From NCBI GenBank assembly GCA_949358305.1, contig OX442314.1, positions 47,252,581 to 47,316,580 on the forward strand: a stretch of DNA of 64,000 nucleotides, in the 5' to 3' direction. The notes beneath the pieces are model-generated. The model searched no databases, was not told the origin of the DNA, and saw only the letters and a program-made list of their open reading frames with translations. Positions 39,701 through 47,289 of this stretch are shown piece by piece. Position 1 is the first letter of the stretch, and each line of letters starts with the position of its first letter. The translations under genes were made by a program, and so were the position numbers. This DNA is from Strigamia acuminata (lineage: Eukaryota > Arthropoda > Chilopoda > Geophilomorpha > Linotaeniidae).

Positions 39701-41173
39701 CGCCGAATTTATACCTGGAAAGGTATGAAATCGGACATTACGAGATTCATTCGACACTGCGAGCGTTGTCAAGCTTGCAAACTTCGAACGAAAGGACAAA
39801 TTGAAGCAGCGCAAATGGGTCCTTACAGCCCATTTGACTGCCTAAGTGTTGATTTGACTGGCCCGAAACCTCGGACTAGAAAAAACAACACACACATTTT
39901 AGTCATACTTGACGTGGCAACTCATTGGCCAGAATTATATCCAATGTGTAACCCTACTGCAGGAAAAGTGGCAAATTGCATTTATCACCTTTCCATGAGC
40001 ATGGGATTCCCTCGAAAAATTATTTCTGATAACGGCCCACAATTTCGTGCCCAAGTCTTTAAAAAATTTTGTGAAAAGTTCAAGATGGTTTTAACACCAA
40101 CTTCAACGTATCACCCACAGGCTAACCCGGTTGAAAGGGTTAACCGTGACATCAAATATCTTGTTGCAATTTATTCATCTGTTCATTCCAAATGGGACGA
40201 ATATTTGCGTGAATTTGCATTTAGTTTGAGAACTACGGTGACGAGAGGAAGAGACTTCTCTCCCGCATTTCTTAACTTTTTTCGCGAACTCAGAGTACCT
40301 TGGGATCCAAGAATACCTGAAGGAATTTTGGTCATAGATCCAAAAAACCCACATTTATACGTGCAAAAATTAGAAGCCGTTATCGCCGAAACATATCAGC
40401 ACATGATGTCACACGTGTTAGATTTACGTAAGCGAGTTAATCTTAAAAAAGAAGGTGAGAAGTTCTCCAATTTTAAATTAAACGATTTAGTTTGGAGAGA
40501 TTCTCATGTTTTGTCGAGTGCTGCCCGTGGCATTGCAGCTGGCATCGCTGATAAAAGAACAGGACCTTATGTAATAACCAAAGTATTACAGGGAGGTTCA
40601 GTAGAATTGAGAAAGCTGGAAAATAACGAAATATTTCCAGCTGTCCATTCGTCGGAATTAACTCCGTATTTCCCGAGTTTCGACCAGGAAGTATGGTTAG
40701 AAGGCGAAGACGTCGGTCAAAAGACTGAAAATATAATTAATACGTTAGATGACGATGAATTAAAGAAAATACCAGTCGATAATTCATCTAATCGCCCCCT
40801 GGAGTCCGATTTCGCAAACAACGACGTTGAGCTCCGAGACAGTTTCAAAAAACTTGAAATTGCTAAAAAATTAAATAAAAAGGTGTTTTTAGAAAAGAAA
40901 CAAAAAACATCTAAAACAAAAGACTCATCTGACTCAGTCTCCGATGACAATGAAGACGACGATTTAAATACAATAAATCCCTCGCCGACAAAGAGATATA
41001 ATCTTCGGACTCGTAAACCGAGAGGAAAGAACAACATGTGTCTTCTCCCCTCGCTAACCTCGAGATCCAGGGATCAGCCGTATGACGTAAGGAGCAATTC
41101 CCCAAGCCATGCGCTAACCAATCCACCGATAAGATTGGATGACGTCACTAACAGCGACGTTACCCAAACGTAA
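36692..41173 (+). CDS. pol: Gypsy B Pol polyprotein (protease, RT, RNase H, integrase)
   Basis: The frame is open from the frameshift site. There is no ATG near the start (the first codon after the gag end in this frame is not Met), in keeping with expression only as Gag-Pol. In order: protease MLDSGANRSF (about 37217), RT with RLCIDFRPLNA and catalytic WAYLDDIIII (about 38275), RNase H (VHTDASRKGLGAAL; ELECLAVIWA), integrase zinc domain (HPLSGHPG ... CERCQAC, 39650-39780), D in FDCLSVDLTGP, D in ISDNGPQF, E in NPVERVNRD, and GPYVI. About 1480 residues, longer than Gypsy A because of a 3' extension rich in Asp and Lys. All catalytic residues are intact. Confidence 0.95.
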   Translation, partial: KKLVSAHPDGLVDVTPTASEDKLTPSQILDDFLNTQIKLEIENNLVFPKIDVSTLRLVLQDENITEEFFKEKVQQIKVDWESKIKDAVTLLDEKARPTPEIVERSDEIDLPGLDECIEKLMATTLVTNDLLDKLPLDPPIEIKPPRRFKCKYADIPNSNDLPTIRLQTANGMITGMLDSGANRSFMAYSVVISLKMEDEIRPIGPDVRVTTASEDVVPEGTLLLSFAWTHGMLSHPFIILRNKYPIVLLGCDFMNRLNIQPNPKTMSWNFVKSLKKDLPFVPQAILDRYQEFLDPPEEIMKRDFIKANHMKAGSATACQAKVADEENVVQRLVSDANLSMENNLMLEKVLKKHEKILSRRPGRTHLVRHEIKLDTEVPIRVPFKSVNPQKREIIRQICQDMLDNGYVEQATGDYGMRIVLVMRPDCDPRLCIDFRPLNAHTLYDPPQMSSIEEILRELGRFEWVTTIDLSKGYWQIEVHPNDRAKTAFWSPLGRLQFRVMPFGLVNAPSTFQKLIEKILGDAYRKFAWAYLDDIIIISKNFEEHMIHLEEILSKLENANLHVHPEKSKFGRKELTFLGYKLSVQGVSVDPKKVAAIKEMPAPSNLKELQRFLGMVNFFHRLLKNLAVMTEPLRPLLKKDVEFIWSEIHQEAFDQIKDALTNAETMAMPDLTEPFIVHTDASRKGLGAALMQMREIDDQNIEVPCVYASRSLQPAEINYSATELECLAVIWALRKFRHYLEFTTFIVRTDHQALKWLMQLDEPAGRLARWQMELMRYSFEIQYIKGPLNVLADALSRSPIDKPENPEDDGDNDELLSYCPSPQRNWKMGKFHELPVSTLEEKEDHEFVNYWTKIYDPSEESDDVIRAQISRKFQIPSSNVLIKAFVAKVVERLDCEPPTREDIIKAQKEDKICQLMRNFLDCNQFPPDVTTRLQRKQYRKYATTFLIEDDLLMQFHPTMSDELGEDGRALKVFVPQTLKYKIIWLMHGHPLSGHPGIARTLYRARRIYTWKGMKSDITRFIRHCERCQACKLRTKGQIEAAQMGPYSPFDCLSVDLTGPKPRTRKNNTHILVILDVATHWPELYPMCNPTAGKVANCIYHLSMSMGFPRKIISDNGPQFRAQVFKKFCEKFKMVLTPTSTYHPQANPVERVNRDIKYLVAIYSSVHSKWDEYLREFAFSLRTTVTRGRDFSPAFLNFFRELRVPWDPRIPEGILVIDPKNPHLYVQKLEAVIAETYQHMMSHVLDLRKRVNLKKEGEKFSNFKLNDLVWRDSHVLSSAARGIAAGIADKRTGPYVITKVLQGGSVELRKLENNEIFPAVHSSELTPYFPSFDQEVWLEGEDVGQKTENIINTLDDDELKKIPVDNSSNRPLESDFANNDVELRDSFKKLEIAKKLNKKVFLEKKQKTSKTKDSSDSVSDDNEDDDLNTINPSPTKRYNLRTRKPRGKNNMCLLPSLTSRSRDQPYDVRSNSPSHALTNPPIRLDDVTNSDVTQT

Positions 41174-41180
41174 CTTCCGG
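41082..41180 (+). promoter_or_regulatory. CRE-like cluster upstream of the Gypsy B third ORF
   Basis: At the end of pol there are TGACGTAA (41082-41089), an inverted CCAAT pair (ccaatccaccgataagattgg, 41118-41138), TGACGTCA (41140-41147) and CTTCCGG (41173-41179). The same site types (CRE plus ETS core) form the cluster in the LTR of Gypsy A. An internal promoter for the third ORF is a reasonable inference. The sites also lie in coding sequence, which limits the claim. Confidence 0.4.
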
Positions 41181-41294
41181 TATTTGAAACGATCACTTCG
41201 CGTCTGAGTTCACTTCGATCTCACACGTGTGTTAAGTGCTCATCCCCAAAACCAAAAGAGAAACCGTTGGATTAATTCTCCCGAATCTTCAATT

Positions 41295-41372
41295 GTAAGT
41301 AGTTTTTTCTTTGGAATTTTCCAAGGAAAAACTAATAAATTAATTTTCGTTTTTCTTTTCCATTTGGATTAG
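41295..41372 (+). other. Predicted leader intron of the Gypsy B third ORF
   Basis: GTAAGT at 41295 and a pyrimidine-rich tract ending TTGGATTAG at 41372 define a 78-nt intron eight bases upstream of the ATG of the third ORF (41381). Gypsy A has an intron in the equivalent place. The consensus sites support splicing of a separate mRNA for this ORF. Confidence 0.55.
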
Positions 41373-41380
41373 TCGTTCAA

Positions 41381-43870
41381 ATGGAAGAAGAGGAACCGAA
41401 AGAAGGAAGCGAAGCCGGCGCCAACAGCCTCGAATTAGAAACAAATTCGACGTTGCTTGGTTCCGCAAACACCTCGAATGCATCCGTGGATGTCACCGAA
41501 GAGTCCGCCGAAGCGTCCGCCGAAGCTCAAGCCGCTCTGGCCGACGCTGCTGCCCGTTTGCCGGTCACACCGCCCCGACCCCGCCTACGAGGAGGTCTCT
41601 TCGCCGATCCGAACGGCGAAACACGTGCACAGAGACACGAACGGATTATCAAGCTTCGGGAGACACATCTCGAGTTACATCCCGATGTGCCAACCGACCC
41701 TGGAATCTGGCGACATGCATTGCCGCCAGAAATCATCAAGTCCAAGGGGAGATTGACGTTTTGGGCAGCTCGTCACAAGTTTTCCAAGGCGCTCAACAAG
41801 CGATGGGGCACGAAGCATCGGATTGCCCATCTAATTGAAGATTTTGGCCATCGCGACGCCCTCGAGTGGGCCATGAAGCACGACACCCAAGGCCCACTAC
41901 GGAACGTGTTGCTCGACTTCGCCTTCATAGTGATCGCTCAAGAGACGCGAGATCACCGCCGTTTCTTCAACGCTCCTGCGTGGGAGCGTCGACAGATTTT
42001 GGAGGACATCTTCCAACGTCTGGACCAAACAAAGGCCGAAATCGTGCGCCTTTACAACGAATCTTTCCGGCCAACCACGGATGGAAAGAAACGTTGGGTA
42101 CCGACAAGCCAGTCGGACATGCATCAACTCGCAATGGGCGGCTGTTTGCGAAAAGATTTCGTGCCGAACCCGTATCTAGAGCCTGAGCCCCGGATGCAGG
42201 TCGCTTCCACCATCCACGTGGCACCACCGCGTTCCACGTCGAGGTCACGATCATCGAGGTCGCCCTACAGTGGCCGTCGCTCCTCCCCAACACAGTCGTC
42301 GGGGGAAGGCGCCATTGGAGGGTTACCTCCACTTCAAAAGGCTCGTCATCGCTCACATCACCGACGCGAGTCGACGCCGCCAAAAAGACATTCGAAGTCC
42401 GTGTCGAGACCCGCATCCCGAAGCCGACCTCGAGTGCAATCGCGCCAATCTTCCACGAGGAGTTCACTCTCGCCGCGCGAAGAAAGATCCAACGCTTCTC
42501 AGCTTAGCGCTTCCACCTCCTCCTGCCAGATTGACTGGTCGGACGAGATCGAGAAGGAAGATCGTCGCATCGCCGCATTGCAAGCCGGTCAAGGAGACGT
42601 CAACGCTTCTTTGCCGTTCGCTTGCCGTCCAGTCACCAGCGACATGCGACCAGACCCATCGGTGCCCGTGCCACAAGTGACGACGGTCATTCGATTTGAG
42701 GGATCCCACATCTCGCCGGAACCATTTCCAGCACAGGAGTGCGCTGATCTCTGGAGACGATTCTCATCGTTTCCCGAGACAGCCCAAACGATGTACCTCG
42801 CGCATCTGGACGAGTACCAGCTCGCTCAGATCCGCGAAGGAGAAAAAGGATGGCAATGGCTTGCCCGAGAGATGGAGTCATGCAAATCCGACAAGCAACT
42901 GCAACGGAAGTTGCAGAAGATGCACAGGAAGTTATCGGAGGGACTTCTTAGAATCCTGTTCCAAGGAGTCTTCCCTGACCTACGGATGGCTCTGGCGGCC
43001 GCCACTCGATCGTGGACCGTGCCGTTAGGACTTCCACGAGCCTTGCTAGACGATTGGGAGTCAGTTCGCCCCGATCCTCCAACAATGCTCGCCGAATTGA
43101 CGCAACAAGCCGAGGCGACTGGCGAAACTCCGGCTGGATCCGCCATTCGACTACGGCAGGAATGGGCTACACTGAAACAGCAGCGCGCAACGGAACGAGC
43201 GACCGCCCGTCCCGCTGGCGCCCCGCCATCATCAGCCGCTCCACTCAACGCTGTCGTAGCGGCAACGTCGGGTGTCATGCGAGCAACCGAAGCACCGAGT
43301 TGCCAGCTCTCGTCTCCAATGGAATGGCTCGACAGCGACGATCGCGAGTTCATCGTGCCAGTGGCCAGCGGTGCAAGAGCAAAGACGCGCGCCCCGGCTT
43401 CGCGCAGATCCAGATCCCTCTCGATCTGCAAGAAGTCGCCGCCACCGCCGCCTCCTCCAAAGGATTCGCCGCCAAGAGATAGGGAATTGAGTATGGCCAC
43501 CTACCTCACCGCCTATCAACGCTTGCGCTCGGTGTACGCCTTCTGCTACATCACGAGCGCGACGAAGACGATTCTTCAAAACAACGAGGATCTCTGCAAC
43601 CGAGTCCTCGCGTGGTTGGAGAACCACATCAAAGAGCAGCAGCCGTGGATCCTCCATCAACGTCTCGTTTTTGCCAGGATCACGCCGAAGGACCCGCAAG
43701 AGTACTTCGAAATGGGGTTTGGACGAAGGGATGGTGTGAGACACATTAAGCAAGTGTGGCTTCACATCAACCCTGGCTTCCAGTCAGGACCGAACGTCGG
43801 CCGATCTTTGTGCACCGTCACAGAGCACAAGGATCCAAATGATCATTCGACGGACATGTTGCCTAAATAA
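41381..43870 (+). CDS. Gypsy B third ORF (unknown function, env position)
   Basis: The open frame of 829 residues starts MEEEEPKEGSEAG. It has no signal peptide or membrane segment. An acidic N-terminus is followed by a helical domain (LTFWAARHKFSKALNKRW ... SQSDMHQLAMGG), an Arg/Ser-rich region (SRSRSSRSPYSGRRSS; RSRPRVQSRQSSTRSS), a second domain (LAHLDEYQLAQIREGEKGW ... LPRALLDDWESVRP), a Pro-run (SPPPPPPPKDSPP) and a C-terminal domain (WILHQRLVFARITP). These segments align in order with the third ORF of Gypsy A at low identity. RS-type regions suggest RNA binding and nuclear location. Codon use is more GC-rich than in its own gag and pol, so a different origin from the rest of the element is possible. 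Confidence 0.8.
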   Translation: MEEEEPKEGSEAGANSLELETNSTLLGSANTSNASVDVTEESAEASAEAQAALADAAARLPVTPPRPRLRGGLFADPNGETRAQRHERIIKLRETHLELHPDVPTDPGIWRHALPPEIIKSKGRLTFWAARHKFSKALNKRWGTKHRIAHLIEDFGHRDALEWAMKHDTQGPLRNVLLDFAFIVIAQETRDHRRFFNAPAWERRQILEDIFQRLDQTKAEIVRLYNESFRPTTDGKKRWVPTSQSDMHQLAMGGCLRKDFVPNPYLEPEPRMQVASTIHVAPPRSTSRSRSSRSPYSGRRSSPTQSSGEGAIGGLPPLQKARHRSHHRRESTPPKRHSKSVSRPASRSRPRVQSRQSSTRSSLSPREERSNASQLSASTSSCQIDWSDEIEKEDRRIAALQAGQGDVNASLPFACRPVTSDMRPDPSVPVPQVTTVIRFEGSHISPEPFPAQECADLWRRFSSFPETAQTMYLAHLDEYQLAQIREGEKGWQWLAREMESCKSDKQLQRKLQKMHRKLSEGLLRILFQGVFPDLRMALAAATRSWTVPLGLPRALLDDWESVRPDPPTMLAELTQQAEATGETPAGSAIRLRQEWATLKQQRATERATARPAGAPPSSAAPLNAVVAATSGVMRATEAPSCQLSSPMEWLDSDDREFIVPVASGARAKTRAPASRRSRSLSICKKSPPPPPPPKDSPPRDRELSMATYLTAYQRLRSVYAFCYITSATKTILQNNEDLCNRVLAWLENHIKEQQPWILHQRLVFARITPKDPQEYFEMGFGRRDGVRHIKQVWLHINPGFQSGPNVGRSLCTVTEHKDPNDHSTDMLPK

Positions 43871-44028
43871 TTAGGGAACATACCCGTCCATTAAAAATAA
43901 TTCCTTTTTTATTTTTATACTGTAATAAAAAAGAATAAATATATATCCTGTTCCATTTTACTTTGAAACCTTGTGTATTTATTCTCCTACTTACCTGTCT
44001 CTTCTGGAATAGAATAAGATTCTTTCTT

Positions 44029-44042
44029 AAAAGGGGGGGAAG
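44029..44042 (+). other. Polypurine tract of Gypsy B
   Basis: AAAAGGGGGGGAAG ends exactly at the 3' LTR (TGTGG at 44043). It is a textbook plus-strand primer. Confidence 0.9.
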
Positions 44043-45114
44043 TGTGGTGACCTCAAATATTCCTATTTGAGCGCGCACCATATTTCCGAATTGTTTAATA
44101 AACGAATCCAACTCTCCTATATGTTTTGTTTCAATGTAGATTGAAATAAAATATATAATATTTAAAGATAAAACAGGACACAATATTACCCAAATAATAT
44201 CGTGTCTTGCAGCAAGTTTTGGCCCAGCAACAGCATCAACCAATCACGTTGCGGCGTGCATTGCTTTGATGATGCTACTAGGCGTGTGCCTGGGCGGAGC
44301 ATCCCTTCCCCTCACGCGTGCCCGGCTCGATTGTTGCACACGACCCGAAGGCGGCCGTGTGCGATCTTCATGCAACTCGTCTTCTGCGCAGCTTTGCTGA
44401 GCAGATTTAGGAGTGAGCCAAACGGTTTTGGCCCACTCTTTCCGCACTCTTGATTCCACCTCCAAACTGTTCACAACCGTGTCAAACTTCTGCCAAAACT
44501 GCAAAGTGTGATCTGTGATTCTTGGACGAATTGAGTTTCATCGCTGGTCTGTACCCACTGTACGGAATAGCAACTTTCTAGCTTGAATTACTACGCGTAA
44601 TTTAAGCCATTTCTGTGTGAAACTAACATCGAGTTTACTCTGTTAGTTTGAAGGCTTTGTGTCGAGTTTAACTCCACAAAGCGATTTGTGTAAAGACCGA
44701 TTGTTACGTCGAGCTTGCTCCGTAATAATCGAACCGCTGTGTGCAAGACGTATTCTCGTGTCGAGCGTGCTCCACGAGGATTTTAGTATATTTAGAGGCG
44801 TATTTTAGCGTCGAGTTTACTCCGCTAAAATCCCGCGCTCACACGACGCCGTCGACGCCATCTTGGAGCCAACGGTCAACTGTGAGTTTATATTGGTGAA
44901 GAAGAAGCCAGATCGACCCCAAACATTATTATTTTGCATATATCTCCTGTATATTTTGGAACTAATTAAAACTATCTAATTTTTCCTTTACTCTGTGTAA
45001 AATCATTCCCCTAGACAAACATTTGGCCACAGAGTAGAAGTCCTGTACGGCATCTCACCGACGATTGCTTGTTGAATTTATATAATTTAATAAGTAAAAA
45101 CCCGGATCGCCGCA
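44043..45114 (+). repeat. 3' LTR of Gypsy B
   Basis: This LTR is 1072 bp and matches 32648-33719. Differences noted include positions equivalent to 32768, 32880, 32920-32925, 33416 and 33669. One of them changes the cap of hairpin five from TTGAG to TCGAG, so here all five caps agree. The perfect ATAT target repeat follows. Confidence 0.95.
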
Positions 45115-45118
45115 ATAT

Positions 45119-45348
45119 TTTCTGTAAAAAAGTTCCATATTTACCTAATGGGTAGGGACTTCACTATATTCACTGACCATAAACCGTTATTAGGAATCCT
45201 TGGAGCAGACCGGCCCATACCTCTAGTGGTGAGCCCGCGTATGTTATGCTGGGCCTTAATGTTGACGGCGTACAACTACACTTTATGTTACCGGCGGGGG
45301 GACGAAAATCAGAACGCGGATACACTGACGGCGCAAAAGGCAAATTAA
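45119..45348 (+). pseudogene. Gypsy C pol, 3' part (rest of RNase H)
   Basis: Directly after the ATAT duplication the RNase H of Gypsy C resumes (YLMGRDFTIFTDHKPLLGIL ... SPRMLCWALMLTAYNYTLCYRRGDENQNADTL). In combination with 32353-32647 this shows the insertion point of Gypsy B to the base. A stop follows at 45346 and then hAT-type sequence, so the integrase of Gypsy C is lost. Confidence 0.9.
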
Positions 45349-45983
45349 TCAAACAAACAGATTACAACAAAAAAACAGATTCATTCACACTTGTTAAAGA
45401 TTCATCGAATTCTATGTTCCAGAGAACCAGTCAGCCAACAAAAACGATTGATTCTTATTTCAACGATAAGCTCACTGTAAGTGATGAAATGGTTGCAAAA
45501 CTAGCTGCATATGTTGGCCTCAGTTTCAATCAAATCGTGAATCCCTCGATGCAGAAGTTGATTGAAAGTTATACTAAAGTAGAAGCACCGAAAAATCCCG
45601 TTAGACAGATCGTTTACAAAGCTGCAGAATTCGTTAAAAATATCGTCAAAAAGGATATTAAATTGCTGAAGTCGAAGGAAGCAAAATTCTCGTACCTCAG
45701 TGATGAAGCGACATTCAAGCAAATTAAACTGGTGAATGTTCATCTCTTCGGGCCGAAAGGTTATAACCAGAACTTTGGGATGATTCAAATGGGGAAAGAA
45801 TGCTTTGCCAAAACACTGTTGAGGTTGCAAAACCAACAATTGGTAAACTTCGAGATCGACCCTGACAGAGATTGCATTGGACAAACTATGGATGGCGCAG
45901 CTGTTTGTACGAAATGCGGTCGACTATCTAACCGACTCCATCACAATGCTTTGACATATGCTAATGTGCTTTCATTCTTTTAA
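45349..45983 (+). pseudogene. hAT transposase fragment (N-terminal half)
   Basis: The frame gives a helical region IDSYFNDKLTVSDEMV ... LSFNQIVNPSMQKLIESY, then FSYLSDEATFKQIKLVNVHLFG, and DRDCIGQTMDGAAVCTKCGRL followed by HHNALTYANVL. This is the order of hAT transposases: DNA-binding linker, first Asp block, NxxxH-like strand, TDGAAxM block, and CxxHxxN/H block. The usual BED finger at the start is absent, and the frame stops at 45983 before the C-terminal dimerisation domain. Its 5' edge is the end of the Gypsy C remnant, so two relics are joined. Confidence 0.7.
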
Positions 45984-46395
45984 GTTTTCTTTGTATCTTT
46001 CATATTGTTAGTTCAAAAAATGACTGGATTTCAACCAGCCCAGACCTGTTTTGCAATTAATCAATGTATTCCATTCTTGGTTTTAACTTTTATATAATCA
46101 ATCATTTGTAATTTTGTTTCCATTGTATGATACCATAGTTGCATTTCATCATTGTTATGAATGGCACGTTGTTTCACCTGCCTAGCAACTGTTGTTGTTT
46201 ACTCCGTATTTTTCGTTCCTAGTTTCCTTTCATCACACTTGATGCTGACTCATTTCCTGATCAAAATATCCACAACTCCTCTGTGCAGTTCTATGTAAGT
46301 GCGTCCCAAGAAAAATGTTCCCACGAAATTAGTTAACAGGGAAATAGTAAGACGCAAAGTTTCACACCTCTATTTTTAATCTATGTTTGTCGGCT
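45960..46395. repeat. Duplicated segment, partner of 49578-49680 and 50044-50170
   Basis: The string tgtgctttcattcttttaag ttttctttgt...ttcatat and then ttcaaaaa...gatttcaaccgg/agc(a/c)cagacctgtt occur here (45968-46052) and at 49580-49675. A second shared block (cctctgtgcagttcta...tttcacacct(c/t)tatttttaatct...gctgctcac) occurs at 46278-46403 and at 50047-50172. The order is the same in both places but the gaps differ. Confidence 0.8.
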
Positions 46396-46412
46396 GCTCA
46401 CAGTCAACTTGA

Positions 46413-46646
46413 CGTCACCACAAACTTCCGCATTGGGCACGTCTCGTATAAAATCGGCACTTGTTCGTAAGTAAGCGTTATGTTCCCACCGCTATTTTGC
46501 GCAAACAAACGTTTAACAGCTTCTTCCACCCACGAACACACCGCTCGCCTATCAATTTCCATTAGCCCAAAAATAACGTCGGCCAAGTCCCCGATCATGA
46601 AGAACCGTTGACAAAATATGCACGACTCGATTAAATTACTTATCAT
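46413..46646 (-). pseudogene. TNPO3: Transportin-3 fragment, second copy
   Basis: About 230 bp match 3150-3385 at high identity (shared RRFFMIGDLADVIFGLME-like stretch and EEAVKRLFAQNSGG). Small deletions shift the frame near 46455 (tcggcactt for tcgatcactt). The left break is at the shared string attaaattacttatca, after which unrelated sequence begins. It must derive from the copy at 3111 or a common source. Confidence 0.9.
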
Positions 46647-46935
46647 TTATTATGCTTTGTATTGCACACGTGTCTGCATGTGCTTTCCCGTTTTGTTATG
46701 TGATTAGTTGAGTTGTTCTTGTTATTTTTTTCTAGTTTCTTCTCCTTTGGATTTTGCGCGACTACGGGATACAAGATATTTGAAGCCGTGCATAAGCTGA
46801 GATGTGCTGCTCAACATGATGCGCAGCGTTATTCGATTCCTTCTGCGAAGATCAGTTCGCAGAAGTGAAAAAGATTTAAAAGTGCAATCCATCTTGAGTC
46901 GCTTCTCTCAACGCCATGTTTGGTCGGCAAGAGGA
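46634..46935. repeat. Duplicated segment, partner of 49202-49510
   Basis: From attaaattacttatcattt, 46634-46935 matches 49202-49510 with about ten percent difference (cacgtgtctgca(t/c)gtgcttcc, gattagttgagttgttcttg, gccgtgcataagc(t/c)gagatg). It includes a possible acceptor (tttttttctag, 46734) and the start of the orphan ORF. The partner at 49202 carries the last 15 bases of the transportin-3 piece without the rest, so it derives from a structure like the one here. Confidence 0.85.
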
Positions 46936-47289
46936 GCAGCCAGACATCACGAAAGAGTAGTCAACTGGATTCAGCCGAAAAGAAAAAGAGTGACCAACCA
47001 AGAAACAGCAGAAGCCACTCGAGACATCAGAGTAGTTCGGAACGACCTCGTCAAAGCTACAGTCGGCATGCATCACCCACGCGAAGTTGGGTCTTCCTTT
47101 TCTCTCCCGCCGGGTGATTGGTCGAATCTGATACCAAGCAGGGAAGTTACTCAGAATTTAAACCAGATCACCCTGAACCAAGTAGCTGGTAGTTGTCAGT
47201 TGAAGGGGTCTGGGGTCACTACAAACTTTATCGGGATGCTGGTCGCTCTAGTAGCTCTGGCAGTCACAATGTTTTGGGTTTTTAAGTAA
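46804..47289 (+). CDS. Orphan ORF with C-terminal membrane anchor, copy 2
   Basis: The open frame of 161 residues begins MLLNMMRSVIRFLLRRS, is strongly basic, and ends in a hydrophobic anchor (FIGMLVALVALAVTMFWVFK). The last 55 residues align with the copy at 5943-6098. A frame upstream of the ATG is also open apart from a TGA at about 46800, where the partner at 49378 has CGA. A second frame (46920-47117) is rich in Ser/Arg (SRSHSRHQSSSERPRQS), so the original gene may have used another frame in its middle. An AATAAA (47464) follows. Family unknown. A small membrane-anchored protein is predicted. Confidence 0.5.
   Translation: MLLNMMRSVIRFLLRRSVRRSEKDLKVQSILSRFSQRHVWSARGAARHHERVVNWIQPKRKRVTNQETAEATRDIRVVRNDLVKATVGMHHPREVGSSFSLPPGDWSNLIPSREVTQNLNQITLNQVAGSCQLKGSGVTTNFIGMLVALVALAVTMFWVFK

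Larger units (their letters stand above)
32648..45114 (+). mobile_element. Gypsy B: complete LTR retrotransposon, nested in Gypsy C
   Basis: Two 1072-bp LTRs (32648-33719 and 44043-45114) begin TGTGGTGACC and end ATCGCCGCA. The target duplication ATAT (32644-32647 and 45115-45118) is perfect. I counted about six differences between the LTRs. It encodes Gag (one in-frame TGA), Pol and a third ORF and has a primer site and a clear polypurine tract. It is a distant relative of Gypsy A, with the same unusual gene plan. It interrupts the RNase H region of Gypsy C. Confidence 0.95.

Noticed and set aside
41381-43870. Envelope protein for the third ORF of Gypsy B
   Set aside because: It lacks a signal peptide, a membrane segment and a furin-type site. 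Position alone is not enough.
45246-45983. Single ORF linking the end of RNase H to hAT
   Set aside because: The 5' third is an out-of-frame reading of Gypsy C RNase H. The real hAT-like part begins after 45349.
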